Below the pieces are notes generated by a model. It ran no database searches. It saw only the letters and a program-made list of their open reading frames with translations, and was not told the DNA's origin. The translations under genes and the position numbers were made by a program. Positions 1 through 9,214 of a DNA stretch of 64,000 nt are shown piece by piece (the first letter of the stretch is position 1; each line of letters starts with the position of its first letter). The stretch comes from JAJNBD01 sp964471475 (GTDB lineage Bacteria > Pseudomonadota > Gammaproteobacteria > CAISUE01), in NCBI GenBank assembly GCA_964471475.1, contig CAYYFQ010000004.1, forward strand, positions 1-64,000. The letters are read 5' to 3'.

Positions 1-322
1 ACTCTCTCTATTTTGTCAAGTTCAGACTCATTCTTCAATTAGAAAATACTTTTTTTTAAAACAATATTTTATTTTAAAGTAATGCAATACTTACGCAACT
101 GGATAATAAAAGAAATATATTGCACACCATACAAGGCAATCGAAAAATAAATTTCATAAGCTCAAGAGCTTCTTTTGAAAGATGGTGATAAGCCTATCAT
201 AGTTTGTAGCGGGCAGACCGGTCCAGTGTTGACTTTACTTAGAAATCCAGACTGGTAGGGTCGCGTAAAAGTCGCGTAAGGGGTTAAAAGCGAGGTTTGC
301 TAATTCTGCGGAAACACAAGAA

Positions 323-919
323 ATGCGTCAACATGTGTACAGCGCTGAATACCATTATTTTTTATTACAGTCTTCAGAAAACATGATCAATAATGCTATG
401 CAGCAGATTTTGACGGAAGAACACCATAAAGGCAGCCGCTTGAAAGCCTTGTTGGATTTTGATCAAAATGAGCGATTTCCTTCCTATATTTTAAGGCGCG
501 TTGATCACCTAAGTATGGCAAGCTCGGTCGAAGTTCGTATCCCATTTTGCCAACCTAAAGTCATCGATTTTGCTCGCCACCTTCCTGATTCTTATTTGCT
601 TGATCAGTCTACCGTCAAAAAAATTATTTATGCAGCGGCCCAAAATAAACTCCCTCAAACAATTTTAAATCGTCCTAAGCAGCCTTTTACTTTACCTATT
701 ATGGCGATGCTAAAAAAAGGGTTTGTCTTGTTTGATATCTTACATGACACATTACGCAGTCAGTCATTCCGCAATCGGGGTCTTTTTAACGAAGCGATAG
801 TAACGAAGCTATTGCAGCGTCAAATGGTTGAGGATAATCTGGCGGTAGCCAATATGCTTTGGTCATTAATGATTTTAGAGCTATGGTTACAGCATCATCA
901 CTTAACAACTTCTCTATAA
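323..919 (+). pseudogene. Asparagine synthase C-terminal remnant
   Basis: Only the C-terminal third (198 aa) of a glutamine-hydrolysing asparagine synthase (AsnB-type) is left. The block DHLSMASSVEVRIPF and the later NRPKQPFTLP are characteristic of the synthetase domain. The N-terminal glutaminase domain (Cys2) and the ATP-binding SGGxDS loop are absent. The frame is open back to 269, where a stop at 266-268 precedes it, and no intact 5' part lies in bases 1-265. It is therefore probably a 5'-truncated pseudogene, although a short expressed fragment starting at ATG 323 cannot be excluded. The RPKQPF variant resembles asparagine synthases from secondary-metabolite loci. It is followed after 19 bp by an aspartyl/asparaginyl hydroxylase and an exporter, suggesting a decayed peptide-modification cluster. 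Confidence 0.75.
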
Positions 920-938
920 AAAGTTAGGATTATTGAAT

Positions 939-1679
939 ATGCGACAAAAAATTACATTATTACAAGAATGGTGTGAAAGTCAAAAAGTATTAGCAAATAA
1001 GCTCATACGGGTTTTTGACATGTTGCACTTGGGGCATCGCAGAGAAAGAACAGGCAATGATCCTATTCAATTTCCCGCCTATTATCTTAAGGATTCGCAT
1101 GCTAAAGCTTGGCATGACCCCTATCAATACGAGTGGGTAGCTTTGCTGGAGGCCAGCGCCAAAGGGATTGCGCAGGAAGCATTAGCGATATTTGAACAAA
1201 ACTTAATGCATATTCACCCTGAGAATAATGATCTTGCCGGGTATGGAACATGGAATACATTTTTCTTTTATAAGAATGGCGAGCGATATCTCAATCATTT
1301 AAATCAATGTCCTTTAACAGCTAACGTTCTTGCTAAAATTCCTGGCGTTGATATTGCGGGCCGCACATATTTTTCAGCTATGACGCCAGACATTCATGTC
1401 AAACCTCACTGTGGTCCACATAACTTTAAATTAAGAACACACTTGGGATTAGTCACAACCCCTGATGCCAAAATTCGTGTGGCAAATGAGGTGAGAGCAT
1501 GGCCGCAAGCGCAGTGTATTGTTTTTGATGATTCGTTCGAGCATGAGGTCTGGAATAAAAGTGGAAAAGTCCGTATTGTACTCATTGTAGACGTTTGGAA
1601 TCCTTGCTTAAGCGCGGAAGAAAAGCTCGCGTTAGAATATATTATGCCGGAATTTTATCATCGAAGTGATATTGAATGA
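939..1679 (+). CDS. Aspartyl/asparaginyl beta-hydroxylase family protein
   Basis: 246 aa, start placed at ATG 939 because AGGA at 926-929 is well spaced; an upstream in-frame TTG at 933 is the alternative. The C-terminal half has the Asp_Arg_Hydrox fold signature: GRTYFSAMTPDIHVKPHCGP, then NFKLRTHLGL, and later FDDSFEHEVWN. The two iron-binding histidines are expected in VKPHCG and SFEHEV, the pattern of this Fe(II)/2-oxoglutarate family, which can use two rather than three protein ligands. The family hydroxylates Asp/Asn side chains in proteins or peptides; the substrate here is unknown. Its stop overlaps the next gene by 4 bp (ATGA), so it is translationally coupled to an MFS exporter. Confidence 0.8.
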   Translation: MRQKITLLQEWCESQKVLANKLIRVFDMLHLGHRRERTGNDPIQFPAYYLKDSHAKAWHDPYQYEWVALLEASAKGIAQEALAIFEQNLMHIHPENNDLAGYGTWNTFFFYKNGERYLNHLNQCPLTANVLAKIPGVDIAGRTYFSAMTPDIHVKPHCGPHNFKLRTHLGLVTTPDAKIRVANEVRAWPQAQCIVFDDSFEHEVWNKSGKVRIVLIVDVWNPCLSAEEKLALEYIMPEFYHRSDIE

Positions 1680-3055
1680 AGTTATCTTATAAACATCTCG
1701 TCGCGATTATTTATGCGGTGGCATTATTTCTTGATCGATTGGATTTAACGATTGTTAATATTACGTTGCCTACCATTGCAAAAATTTTTCATGTGTCTAT
1801 TGTGGCGACTGATTGGGTGAACTTATCTTTTCTCTTAGCGCTTGCCATGGCTATTCCCATTAGTCATTGGTTGAGTGAACGATTCGGTTTAAAGAAAATC
1901 TATATTCTTGCTATCGTTTTATTTGGCTTGGGCTCAACCTTATGTGCGTTTGCCACCCAATTAAACACGCTGATTTTCTTGCGTTTTATTCATGGTATCG
2001 GAGGAGGGTTGTTGATTCCTCTAGGTATGACGATGCTTTATAAAGTGTACGATAAGTCGGAATATGCGAGTATCACCAGTTTTACCTTTTTACCCGCTTT
2101 AATTGCTCCTGCGATAGCGCCATTTTTAGGAGGGCTATTGTTGGCAAGTTTGGGCTGGCGTTTTGTATTTTTATTTTCTGGGCCTATTTGCTTAGTGCTC
2201 GCCATCATAGCGATATATTATTTAAAAGAAGAGCCTCAGTCAAAACCTCATCCATTAGATTGGTGGGGATTTATCCTTTCCGCGGCGATATTAATCGATG
2301 TTTTTTATTTTCTGTCATTGCTTGCTAAAGGCCATTTATCTGAGCTAACTTTTTTTACTTTCATCCTTCTTGTGCCTCTTATCATCACATTTATTTGGCA
2401 AGAAAAACGCACCGTCTTTCCTTTAATTGAGATAAAATTTTTCACGCATGAGACATTTGTTAAAGCCAATATCATTCAATTGTGCTTTCAAGCTTGCCAT
2501 TTCGGCGCGATATTTTTAATTGGCATGTATTTACAAATCGGTCTTGGTCTTTCAGCCATGATGGCAGGCCTTATTATGGGGATACAAGCCATTGGCGCTA
2601 TGGCCACTAGCCGTTTTTCCGTACGGCTTTTTAATGTCTATGGCCCAAAACTTCCTATTATCATTGGCCTGTGTGGCATTGCTGTGTTAAGCCCATGCAT
2701 GCTACTGATTAAAAGCCACATGATTAGCGCAGCACTTAGTCTATTTTTTGTGCGAGGTATTTTTAGCGGTTTATGCGGCCCACCCATTCAAACGTTGAGT
2801 GTCATTGGTTTCCCTAAAGAGGAGATGGCTTCCGTGAATACGATTTTCAACGCTTGTCGGCAAATTTCTATTAGCTTTGGCGTAGCCATTTCTTCCGTAT
2901 TAATGGGAATAGGTTTGCAGATGGCCAATTTAAAAAACGCTTTTATCATTCCTCATGACCAAATACTGACAGTATTTGGACTGGGTTTTTTGAGTATATC
3001 CCTCATTGCTATTATAGGCATCTACGTTATGCGAAGTTTGAAGGTAGTAGTGTGA
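1676..3055 (+). CDS. MFS multidrug exporter, DHA2 (EmrB/QacA) type
   Basis: 459-aa membrane protein with about 14 hydrophobic segments. DRLDLTIVNITLPTIAKIF in helix 1 is the DHA2 motif D1 (LDxTIVNVALP) and GRFIHGIGGGLLIPLGM corresponds to motif C-type sequence. It probably uses the proton gradient to export a drug or small product through the inner membrane. It is joined by an ATGA overlap to the hydroxylase upstream, so its cargo may be the hydroxylated product of that enzyme. No membrane-fusion or outer-membrane partner is adjacent. Confidence 0.85.
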   Translation: MKLSYKHLVAIIYAVALFLDRLDLTIVNITLPTIAKIFHVSIVATDWVNLSFLLALAMAIPISHWLSERFGLKKIYILAIVLFGLGSTLCAFATQLNTLIFLRFIHGIGGGLLIPLGMTMLYKVYDKSEYASITSFTFLPALIAPAIAPFLGGLLLASLGWRFVFLFSGPICLVLAIIAIYYLKEEPQSKPHPLDWWGFILSAAILIDVFYFLSLLAKGHLSELTFFTFILLVPLIITFIWQEKRTVFPLIEIKFFTHETFVKANIIQLCFQACHFGAIFLIGMYLQIGLGLSAMMAGLIMGIQAIGAMATSRFSVRLFNVYGPKLPIIIGLCGIAVLSPCMLLIKSHMISAALSLFFVRGIFSGLCGPPIQTLSVIGFPKEEMASVNTIFNACRQISISFGVAISSVLMGIGLQMANLKNAFIIPHDQILTVFGLGFLSISLIAIIGIYVMRSLKVVV

Positions 3056-3187
3056 TGCATATTGTTATACAGGCAATTTAGGTCGCGGCAGATGGTCGCA
3101 CGAGTGCACAAGGTAGATGTTTCAGGAGAGGGGTGTGCGTGTATTGATGCATAGGTAAATTTGTATTTCAGGAGAAAGGGTGGTGGG

Positions 3188-3219
3188 ATAGCAAATTGAA
3201 CGATCGTTCAATTTGCTAT
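3188..3219. promoter_or_regulatory. 32-bp perfect palindrome, TetR-type operator candidate
   Basis: Bases 3188-3219 are a perfect 16+16 palindrome with centre TTGAACGATCGTTCAA. This spacerless core is like the operators bound by TetR/AcrR-family repressors. It lies 31 bp upstream of the small ORF at 3250 and 133 bp downstream of the MFS exporter stop. No T-run follows, which argues against a simple terminator. No TetR gene is in the window, so the regulator would act from elsewhere. Confidence 0.45.
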
Positions 3220-3249
3220 ATGTAAAAAATTAACCGAGGGTATTCTACC

Positions 3250-3369
3250 ATGACCACAAGTAAAAAAATTGCTCGTGATGCAGCAAAAGCTTTAAAAAAG
3301 AAAATAAGTCCTAAAAAAGAAAAAGAGTTTGCGGGGAGTGCCTTGTCCCAAGCAAAGCATAAAAAATAG
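3250..3369 (+). CDS. Small Lys-rich protein (39 aa)
   Basis: ATG 3250, preceded by a GAGGG ribosome-binding site about 10 bp upstream, encodes 39 residues starting MTTSKKIARDAAKALKKK and ending SALSQAKHKK, with 13 lysines and no membrane segment. The pattern TSKK...A..AL...A.SALSQ resembles a small conserved protein family that I recall from proteobacterial accessory regions; its function is unknown. It lies just downstream of the palindrome at 3188-3219 and 10 bp before the next ORF, so the two genes probably share a transcript. Confidence 0.55.
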   Translation: MTTSKKIARDAAKALKKKISPKKEKEFAGSALSQAKHKK

Positions 3370-3379
3370 TGGGGTTGAT

Positions 3380-4024
3380 ATGAAATTTGATTTATGGCCT
3401 AACATTGTAAGTTGTAACAAATGTAACAATACAGGAATGATTCAAAAAATGGGGGGTATGCAAGAAAAGTGTTCTTTTTGGTTTTGTCGTTGGCAAATAA
3501 AAAACTTTGTAAAAAGTGCTCCAAAGAAATTCATCACTTTTATCGTAAATAATCCAATAAAAAAATATCCTGTAAGCTCATCTTTTTTAGCAGCCATAGT
3601 TATTTTAATGCTAGCTCGCCACTATCAAGTAAAGATTACCTTGGAGGCAATCATTGCTGATTTTGGATTGATTTATATTGCACTGAAATACAAGTTAGAT
3701 CAAGCTGATTATAATAAAGAGCTTTTTGAAGACAGATATATAATATTTCGCTATGTTGACGAAGTTATTTGGGAGTGGGCTCAAAGTAATAAGGCTACAG
3801 AGGCTATGATCTCCAAACTCAGTGATAATACAATGCGAAAAGCATATTGTTTATTTGATAGAGACACTTATTTTTTTATAAAAAAAGTCAGACAATCTAT
3901 AATTAATCTTCGATATCAAGCAACAGAAAATGAACAGATTCAGGCGAGGGAGTTTTTGATATCATTAATCGACAATGAAAATCTTCCTGAAAAATTTCAG
4001 TCTTTAAAAATTAGTGAATATTAA
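3380..4024 (+). CDS. Hypothetical membrane protein with N-terminal Cys cluster
   Basis: 214 aa from ATG 3380 (an upstream in-frame non-ATG start at 3329 would overlap the preceding small ORF). Residues 12-37 contain CNKCNNTG and two more Cys (KCSFWFC), a DnaJ-like or rubredoxin-like zinc-binding pattern. One or two hydrophobic segments follow at about 65-105, then a soluble C-terminal part of about 110 aa rich in charged and aromatic residues. I do not recognise the family. It may be a membrane-anchored effector or a phage/plasmid-type accessory protein. Confidence 0.55.
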   Translation: MKFDLWPNIVSCNKCNNTGMIQKMGGMQEKCSFWFCRWQIKNFVKSAPKKFITFIVNNPIKKYPVSSSFLAAIVILMLARHYQVKITLEAIIADFGLIYIALKYKLDQADYNKELFEDRYIIFRYVDEVIWEWAQSNKATEAMISKLSDNTMRKAYCLFDRDTYFFIKKVRQSIINLRYQATENEQIQAREFLISLIDNENLPEKFQSLKISEY

Positions 4025-4488
4025 TGTACAGGTACAAATTATCTCGCTGCTTTTGATTCCAGAAATCCTAGAGCGTTAAAACAAACCGCTTGGAAAGCAA
4101 GCGCAAGCCTTTTGTTAATTAAAAATAGTTCGTCTAAGTAATTTTAATTTTTAATTTGCTCCGTCATCCTGTGCATCCTATCACATGATCTAAACGACCG
4201 CGTAATAAACGGTATTTGCAAAAATACTAAAGTGCTAAGTTTTTTATTGCTGCCAAGATGGTGAGTAAGAAACTTTTGTTAATAGTTGGAAGTGGCCAGA
4301 TGATTCAGGCATTCTTTTAGATTATCATGGCGGGAATCTTCTCTACATGGCGCCGCAGTTTTTAGTATATATAGCAAAGGTATCGGTTTAGCGTCATTGA
4401 TATTTAAAACCGGATGCACCGTTACACAGGAATTACACAGAGCAGAAATTTTAAGGGAGAAAACAGACGGCTAACTACATGAAAAAAT
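4025..4488. other. Intergenic stretch without a supported gene
   Basis: 464 bp between the membrane protein and tRNA-Thr. It holds two short open stretches with protein-like composition but no start codon (about 4027-4143 and 4270-4390 on +), which may be gene remnants. No repeat or clear terminator was seen. Confidence 0.4.
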
Positions 4489-4564
<76 letters not shown>

Positions 4565-4666
4565 ACACGGAAAGCAGACATTTTAGCAAATTTTTTTTGT
4601 ATTGGCTATCATTTTGACAGCATTTGTCAGCATTTGACACCATGGTGCTATTTTTTTTCGCAGATG

Positions 4667-5893
4667 TTATTCAATATCAGGAGCTCGATAAGCCCAAAAT
4701 TTAGGTAAGCAATAGCAACAGACCGCCACTCCAATAATGCATAGCACCCCTCCCGAAATGATCGAGCAAGTCATGCCAAAAGCAGCGGCGACTAACCCTG
4801 CTTCTGTGTCACCCAATTTGGGGCCACTTAAGTAGCTGATCATTTCAATGCCGGCGAGGCGCCCACGAAAATGATTGGGAATGGTATTATTCCACAATAA
4901 GCTTCGAAAAACTCCACTGATAGCATCAAATGCACCAGCCAAAGCTAAGAAAAATAAAGCTACCCATAGGTTTTTACTTAACCCAAAAAATATAATCGCT
5001 ATTCCCCATAAGGTAGCAGCTATGGCGATCGCCACTCCTTGACGTTTAATGCGTATGGCAGCCTTTGTGAAAAAGGAAAGAATAATGGAGCCAACAGCTG
5101 GTGCAGCATAAAGCAATCCTAAAGTTTTGGCGCCCCCATGCGCGTGCGCTATCGCTGGAAATAAAGCCTGAGGCATCCCAAAGATCATTGCAATGAAATC
5201 TACGAAATACGTTCCTAATAAGTCTTGGCGAGAAGCCGCGTAACGTACCCCTGATATGAGAGATTGTAATGTGGATTCATCACGTTGATTTTCTGGCTTT
5301 GCCACGCCTTTGATGCAAGTGATTGCGCCTAGAGAGATAGTAAAAGAAACAACGTTAATGAGGTAAGCGGTGGCTAATCCAAAATGTGCAATGAGAAGCC
5401 CCCCGATAGCGGGACCTGCAATCATTCCTATGCTAAATAAGAACATTCTTAACGAACCTACTGCAGCAAAATCTTTAGCTGGTACGATTTGCTGTGTAAT
5501 GCTCTCTAAAGCTGGCCTATGTAACCCATTAATTGCCGATATAAAAGAAGCCATGATGAATAAAATCACTATCGATGCTTTCGATGCTAGTGCATTAGTC
5601 ATTAAAATCAAACAAGCTAGTGCCATCAGAGTTTCTGCAATAAGTAGTAAACGTTTTCGATGGTGACGATCCGCGATAGCGCCTCCCAATAAAGCAGTGA
5701 CGAGCAAGGGTAGTAGTTGCCCCAAGCTTACTAAACCCACCATTAAGTTAGAGTGGGTCAAATGATAAGTTTGATAAGGGACGGCAACCATAGTAATCAT
5801 TGTGCCAAAAAAAGAAATAAATTGCCCTAAATAAAGATAAGCAAAATTTTTATTTCGATAGAGTAGAGAGTTTTTAAAATAAGTTAATCGCAT
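4667..5893 (-). CDS. MFS transporter, EntS/MFS_3-like
   Basis: 408 aa with about 12 hydrophobic segments. The N-terminal half has GQFISFFGTMITMVAVPYQT and GGAIADRHHRKRLL, the motif-A loop of the MFS_3 group that includes the enterobactin exporter EntS. It is likely a proton-driven inner-membrane exporter of a siderophore-like or other small molecule; the cargo is not evident. It ends close to ispA (15 bp upstream on the same strand), so it may be cotranscribed with xseB-ispA. Confidence 0.8.
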   Translation of the reverse strand: MRLTYFKNSLLYRNKNFAYLYLGQFISFFGTMITMVAVPYQTYHLTHSNLMVGLVSLGQLLPLLVTALLGGAIADRHHRKRLLLIAETLMALACLILMTNALASKASIVILFIMASFISAINGLHRPALESITQQIVPAKDFAAVGSLRMFLFSIGMIAGPAIGGLLIAHFGLATAYLINVVSFTISLGAITCIKGVAKPENQRDESTLQSLISGVRYAASRQDLLGTYFVDFIAMIFGMPQALFPAIAHAHGGAKTLGLLYAAPAVGSIILSFFTKAAIRIKRQGVAIAIAATLWGIAIIFFGLSKNLWVALFFLALAGAFDAISGVFRSLLWNNTIPNHFRGRLAGIEMISYLSGPKLGDTEAGLVAAAFGMTCSIISGGVLCIIGVAVCCYCLPKFWAYRAPDIE

Positions 5894-5908
5894 AAGTGAA
5901 AGGCGTGG

Positions 5909-6775
5909 CTAAAAGCGACGCGTAAAAATTAAGTGAATTAAATCAGCAAAAATAGATTTTGTTAGGTTTAAATTTTTTAGATCGATAGAAATTTTTTCAA
6001 TTAGTTGATCCAGACGTTGTTTGGCGCTCTCTATCCCTAAAATAGCAGGGTAGGTAGCTTTATTGAGTTGAGCATCGGCACCTTGCGTTTTACCGCGTAC
6101 TTCGGTGGCAAGCTCAATATCAAAAATATCGTCTTGAATTTGGTAAGCTAACCCCAACTCTAAACCAAGTTGCTTTAAATCATCCAACGAGAGGGAAGGG
6201 GCATGGCTACATAAGGCACCTAAAATAAGAGAGACGGCAATGAGCTCGCCGGTTTTTTCACGGTGAATATTTTGCAGTTGCGCTTCACTAATGGCTTGCC
6301 CTGTGGCAGCTAAATCTTGCGCTTGCCCTCCTGCCATACCAGAGGCGCCACAGGCCCGCGCTAATAAACGAATCATTGTTAATGTATGGCGATGGGGGCA
6401 TTGAGATAAAATATCAAACGCAAAAGCCTGCATAGCGTCTCCGGCTAAAATGGCTAGTGCTTCACCAAAAGCCACATGGCAGGTGGGCTTGCCGCGCCGC
6501 AATAAGTCGTTATCCATCGCGGGTAAATCGTCATGAACTAAAGAATATGCGTGAATAATTTCTACGGCCATGGCGGGGAAATCGAGCTCTTCCAAACGGG
6601 CACCATAGCTTAAACCCATGGCATATACTAATAAGGGCCGGAAACGCTTTCCTCCTTGTAAACTCGCATAACGCATAGCCATCACTAGTGAATGTTGAAC
6701 GTGAGGTAAATAGTGGTTTAATTGTGTGTCAATGCGCTGACGAAAAAAATCAGCATCGAAAGAATGAGAGTTCAT
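5909..6775 (-). CDS. ispA: Farnesyl diphosphate synthase
   Basis: 288 aa, the usual length of the bacterial short-chain (2E,6E)-farnesyl diphosphate synthase, which condenses IPP with DMAPP and then GPP. The first aspartate-rich motif DDLPAMDND is at residues 82-90 and the second, DDIFD, at about 215-219; GGKRFRPLL at 41-49 binds IPP. It starts 3 bp after the stop of xseB, the classical xseB-ispA arrangement. The extreme C-terminus (IFTRRF) is less like the usual one. Acts in the cytoplasm and feeds quinone and undecaprenyl synthesis. Confidence 0.95.
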   Translation of the reverse strand: MNSHSFDADFFRQRIDTQLNHYLPHVQHSLVMAMRYASLQGGKRFRPLLVYAMGLSYGARLEELDFPAMAVEIIHAYSLVHDDLPAMDNDLLRRGKPTCHVAFGEALAILAGDAMQAFAFDILSQCPHRHTLTMIRLLARACGASGMAGGQAQDLAATGQAISEAQLQNIHREKTGELIAVSLILGALCSHAPSLSLDDLKQLGLELGLAYQIQDDIFDIELATEVRGKTQGADAQLNKATYPAILGIESAKQRLDQLIEKISIDLKNLNLTKSIFADLIHLIFTRRF

Positions 6776-6777
6776 AG

Positions 6778-7017
6778 TTATTCTTCAAAAGCTTTTAGCT
6801 CAGGGTCCTCATTTTTTTGTTTGAGCAAAATCATAATTTTTTGTTCGGCATTAGTTAGAATGGCTTGAATAGTGCGTACGTGTTGAATGCCTGATTCAAA
6901 CAACATTAACGATTCTTCCAAAGGTAAATTTTTTTCTTCCATTTTAGCTACAATTTTTTTTAGCTCTGCTAAATTATTTTCTAGCGAAGAAGGGGAATCT
7001 TTGGGTTTGCGTGCCAT
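6778..7017 (-). CDS. xseB: Exodeoxyribonuclease VII small subunit
   Basis: 79 aa from MARKPKDS (start 7017, with AAGG at 8-11 bases upstream; an upstream in-frame start at 7050 would run into the divergent erpA leader). SLENNLAELKKIVAKMEE and LPLEESLMLFESGI are the family signature. It forms coiled-coil hairpins that assemble with XseA into exonuclease VII, which degrades single-stranded DNA from both ends. XseA is not in the window. It is followed by ispA with a 2-bp gap. Confidence 0.92.
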   Translation of the reverse strand: MARKPKDSPSSLENNLAELKKIVAKMEEKNLPLEESLMLFESGIQHVRTIQAILTNAEQKIMILLKQKNEDPELKAFEE

Positions 7018-7080
7018 AATGACCTTGCTTTCATGAACAATAATGAGCATAATTCTATCACGAAAATTAGGAATATTATT

Positions 7081-7479
7081 ATGAACGAAACAGCCGATAC
7101 TATTACTCCAGAAATAAATCCATCCGATGAAATTTTAAGCATTACAGAGGCGGCTGCTCTCAAAGTGTATGAACTGGTGCAAGAAGAGGGGGATGCGAGC
7201 TTGCGTTTGCGGATTTCTATTGTGGGAGGAGGATGCTCTGGGTTTCAATATCAATTTTCTTTTGATAATGAAAAAACAGAGGAAGATGTGGTAGTAGCAA
7301 AAACGATCGACCATCATGGGAGCATCCTTACTGGAGAAATTATTTTAAATATGATGGTATTACCGATGCTGTCAGGTGCCACTATCGATTATAAAAATGA
7401 TATCAACGGTGAGCGTTTCGTCATTACCAACCCTCATGCCAAAACTACTTGTGGTTGTGGTTCTTCTTTTGACGTTTAA
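7081..7479 (+). CDS. erpA: Iron-sulfur cluster insertion protein ErpA
   Basis: A-type Fe-S carrier of 132 aa from ATG 7081; an in-frame start at 7033 exists but would overlap the xseB start region. The three cluster-binding cysteines are C52 (GGGCSGFQY) and C124/C126 (TTCGCGSSF). It hands [4Fe-4S]/[2Fe-2S] clusters to apo-enzymes, in many gammaproteobacteria including IspG/IspH. An N-terminal extension of about 15 residues precedes the usual ErpA start. It is followed 12 bp later by mpl. Confidence 0.93.
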   Translation: MNETADTITPEINPSDEILSITEAAALKVYELVQEEGDASLRLRISIVGGGCSGFQYQFSFDNEKTEEDVVVAKTIDHHGSILTGEIILNMMVLPMLSGATIDYKNDINGERFVITNPHAKTTCGCGSSFDV

Positions 7480-7491
7480 TATGGAAAACTT

Positions 7492-8850
7492 ATGCGTGTA
7501 CATATCTTAGGAATTTGTGGAACTTTTATGGGTGGCATTGCTGTCATTGCCAAACAATTAGGTTATGAAGTGAGTGGCTCGGATGCTAATATTTATCCAC
7601 CGATGAGTGATCAGTTACGCGCGCAAGGTATTCAACTCATTGAAGGTTTTAATGTGGCTCAACTTAAGCCAATGCCGGATATGGTCATTGTTGGGAATGC
7701 AATGAAGCGAGGTAATCCTTGCGTTGAATATTTATTAAATCATAACTTGCCGTTAATTTCGGGCCCTGAGTGGTTGGCGCAGCATGTTCTGCGGGGTCGT
7801 TGGGTGCTTGGTGTGGCGGGAACTCATGGCAAAACTACCACGACTAGTTTGCTTGCTTGGTTGCTAGAATACGCAGGGATGGAGCCTAATTTTTTGATCG
7901 GCGGTGTGCCAGAAAATTTTGGTGTTTCAGCACGTTATACCGGCAGTGATTTTTTTGTGATTGAAGCGGATGAATACGATACGGCGTTCTTCGATAAACG
8001 TGCTAAATTTATTCATTACCGTCCTCGCACATTGGTTTTAAATAATTTAGAGTTTGATCATGCAGATATTTATAATTCTTTAGAGGATATTAAGCGTCAG
8101 TTTCGTTATTTGGTGCGAACAATTCCAGAAGAAGGGCAGATTATTGCCTCTAAAAATGATATTAATTTAGCCGATATATTAGCAGAAGAGTGTTGGACAC
8201 CGGTGAAGTACTTTGCAATTAATGCGCGCGCTGACTGGGAAGCTAAAATTGAAGGAGAGCGAATTAGTTTGTTTTCTGTATACTTGGAGGACCGATTGGT
8301 AGGGAGTGGGGAAACACCATTGTTGGGTTTGCATAATTTACATAATACGTTAGCGGCAATCGCAGCTGCTCATCATGTGGGGGTGCCGGTGGAGACATCT
8401 TTACAGGCATTGGCAGACTTCAAAAATGTAAAACGTCGTTTGGAGCAGCGAGGTACCGTAAAAGATATTACAATTTATGATGATTTTGCTCATCATCCCA
8501 CTGCTATTGAATGTACATTAGCTGCTTTGCGAACCAAAGTAGGAAATGCACGTATCTTGGCAGTCTTGGAATGTGGTTCTTATACGATGCGCTCTGGCGT
8601 ACACAAAGAACGTTTAGCCGATGCTATACGCGTTGCGAATAGAGCTTACGTGTTAAAGCCCAAACAAGCGGATTGGGATTTAGTGGGGAGTTTGGAGAAT
8701 GCGAGCATTCCGGTAGAAACCTTTGATACAGTTGATCAGTTGGTAAAAGCGGTGGGAGGGGAAGCAATGGGTGGGGATCAGATTTTAGTGATGAGTAACA
8801 GTGGATTTGATGGGGTTCATGAAAAGTTGATGCGTGTGTTGTCAGCTTGA
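7492..8850 (+). CDS. mpl: UDP-MurNAc:L-Ala-gamma-D-Glu-mDAP ligase
   Basis: 452 aa Mur-ligase family enzyme that reattaches recycled murein tripeptide to UDP-MurNAc. MRVHILGICGTFMGGIA begins the N-terminal nucleotide-sugar domain with the Mpl-specific GTFMGG; the ATP loop GTHGKTTTTS is at 110-119; NNLEFDHADIY and the C-terminal YDDFAHHPTAIE follow as in Mpl and MurC. Its presence shows that the organism keeps a peptidoglycan-recycling step. Confidence 0.95.
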   Translation: MRVHILGICGTFMGGIAVIAKQLGYEVSGSDANIYPPMSDQLRAQGIQLIEGFNVAQLKPMPDMVIVGNAMKRGNPCVEYLLNHNLPLISGPEWLAQHVLRGRWVLGVAGTHGKTTTTSLLAWLLEYAGMEPNFLIGGVPENFGVSARYTGSDFFVIEADEYDTAFFDKRAKFIHYRPRTLVLNNLEFDHADIYNSLEDIKRQFRYLVRTIPEEGQIIASKNDINLADILAEECWTPVKYFAINARADWEAKIEGERISLFSVYLEDRLVGSGETPLLGLHNLHNTLAAIAAAHHVGVPVETSLQALADFKNVKRRLEQRGTVKDITIYDDFAHHPTAIECTLAALRTKVGNARILAVLECGSYTMRSGVHKERLADAIRVANRAYVLKPKQADWDLVGSLENASIPVETFDTVDQLVKAVGGEAMGGDQILVMSNSGFDGVHEKLMRVLSA

Positions 8851-8922
8851 AATGTGAGTTAAGGGCTAAATTTATTGATAACTATAATCTTTCAGATAAT
8901 TATTTATGAAATTTGCCTAGGG

Positions 8923-9030
8923 CTTGTGACACCAGGTAAAGACGAGCAGGTTTCTGAGGCATGGATGCCGAAGTAAAGCTTACAGGGATGTACTTGTTGC
9001 GTCCTGCGAGACTTTACCTGGTGTCACAAG
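8923..9030. repeat. Inverted-repeat element 1 (108 bp)
   Basis: Arms 8923-8941 (CTTGTGACACCAGGTAAAG) and 9012-9030 are perfect 19-bp inverted repeats; complementarity continues imperfectly inward (GAGCAGG against CCTGC). The centre carries a REP-like palindrome GGCATGGATGCC. This is a MITE- or REP-like intergenic palindrome. Confidence 0.7.
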
Positions 9031-9052
9031 CTTAGGATAAGCTGCGAATATT

Positions 9053-9178
9053 TATAGCCTTTAACATTTAGCTTCATACGGTGTTGCAAGTTCATTCGCC
9101 TTCGGTCATGTACGTCTATGTACACTCCCTCGACTCATTCACTTGCGCTTTGTCTGAAACTAAATCTTAAAGGCTATA
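9053..9178. repeat. Inverted-repeat element 2 (126 bp)
   Basis: The ends TATAGCCTTTAACATTTAG and CTAAATCTTAAAGGCTATA (9053 and 9178 outermost) are nearly perfect inverted repeats, about 22 of 24 positions matching. The interior (9070-9137) is a copy of the sequence found again at 16783-16851, without the terminal repeats there. Confidence 0.65.
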
Positions 9179-9214
9179 TCTGAAAAGTTGTAGTCACTTC
9201 AGTTTTTAGCGCTT

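Noticed and set aside
1..322. 5' part of the asparagine synthase
   Set aside because: The frame is closed by a stop at 266-268 and the upstream translations show no synthase motifs; only short fragments of unknown origin are visible.
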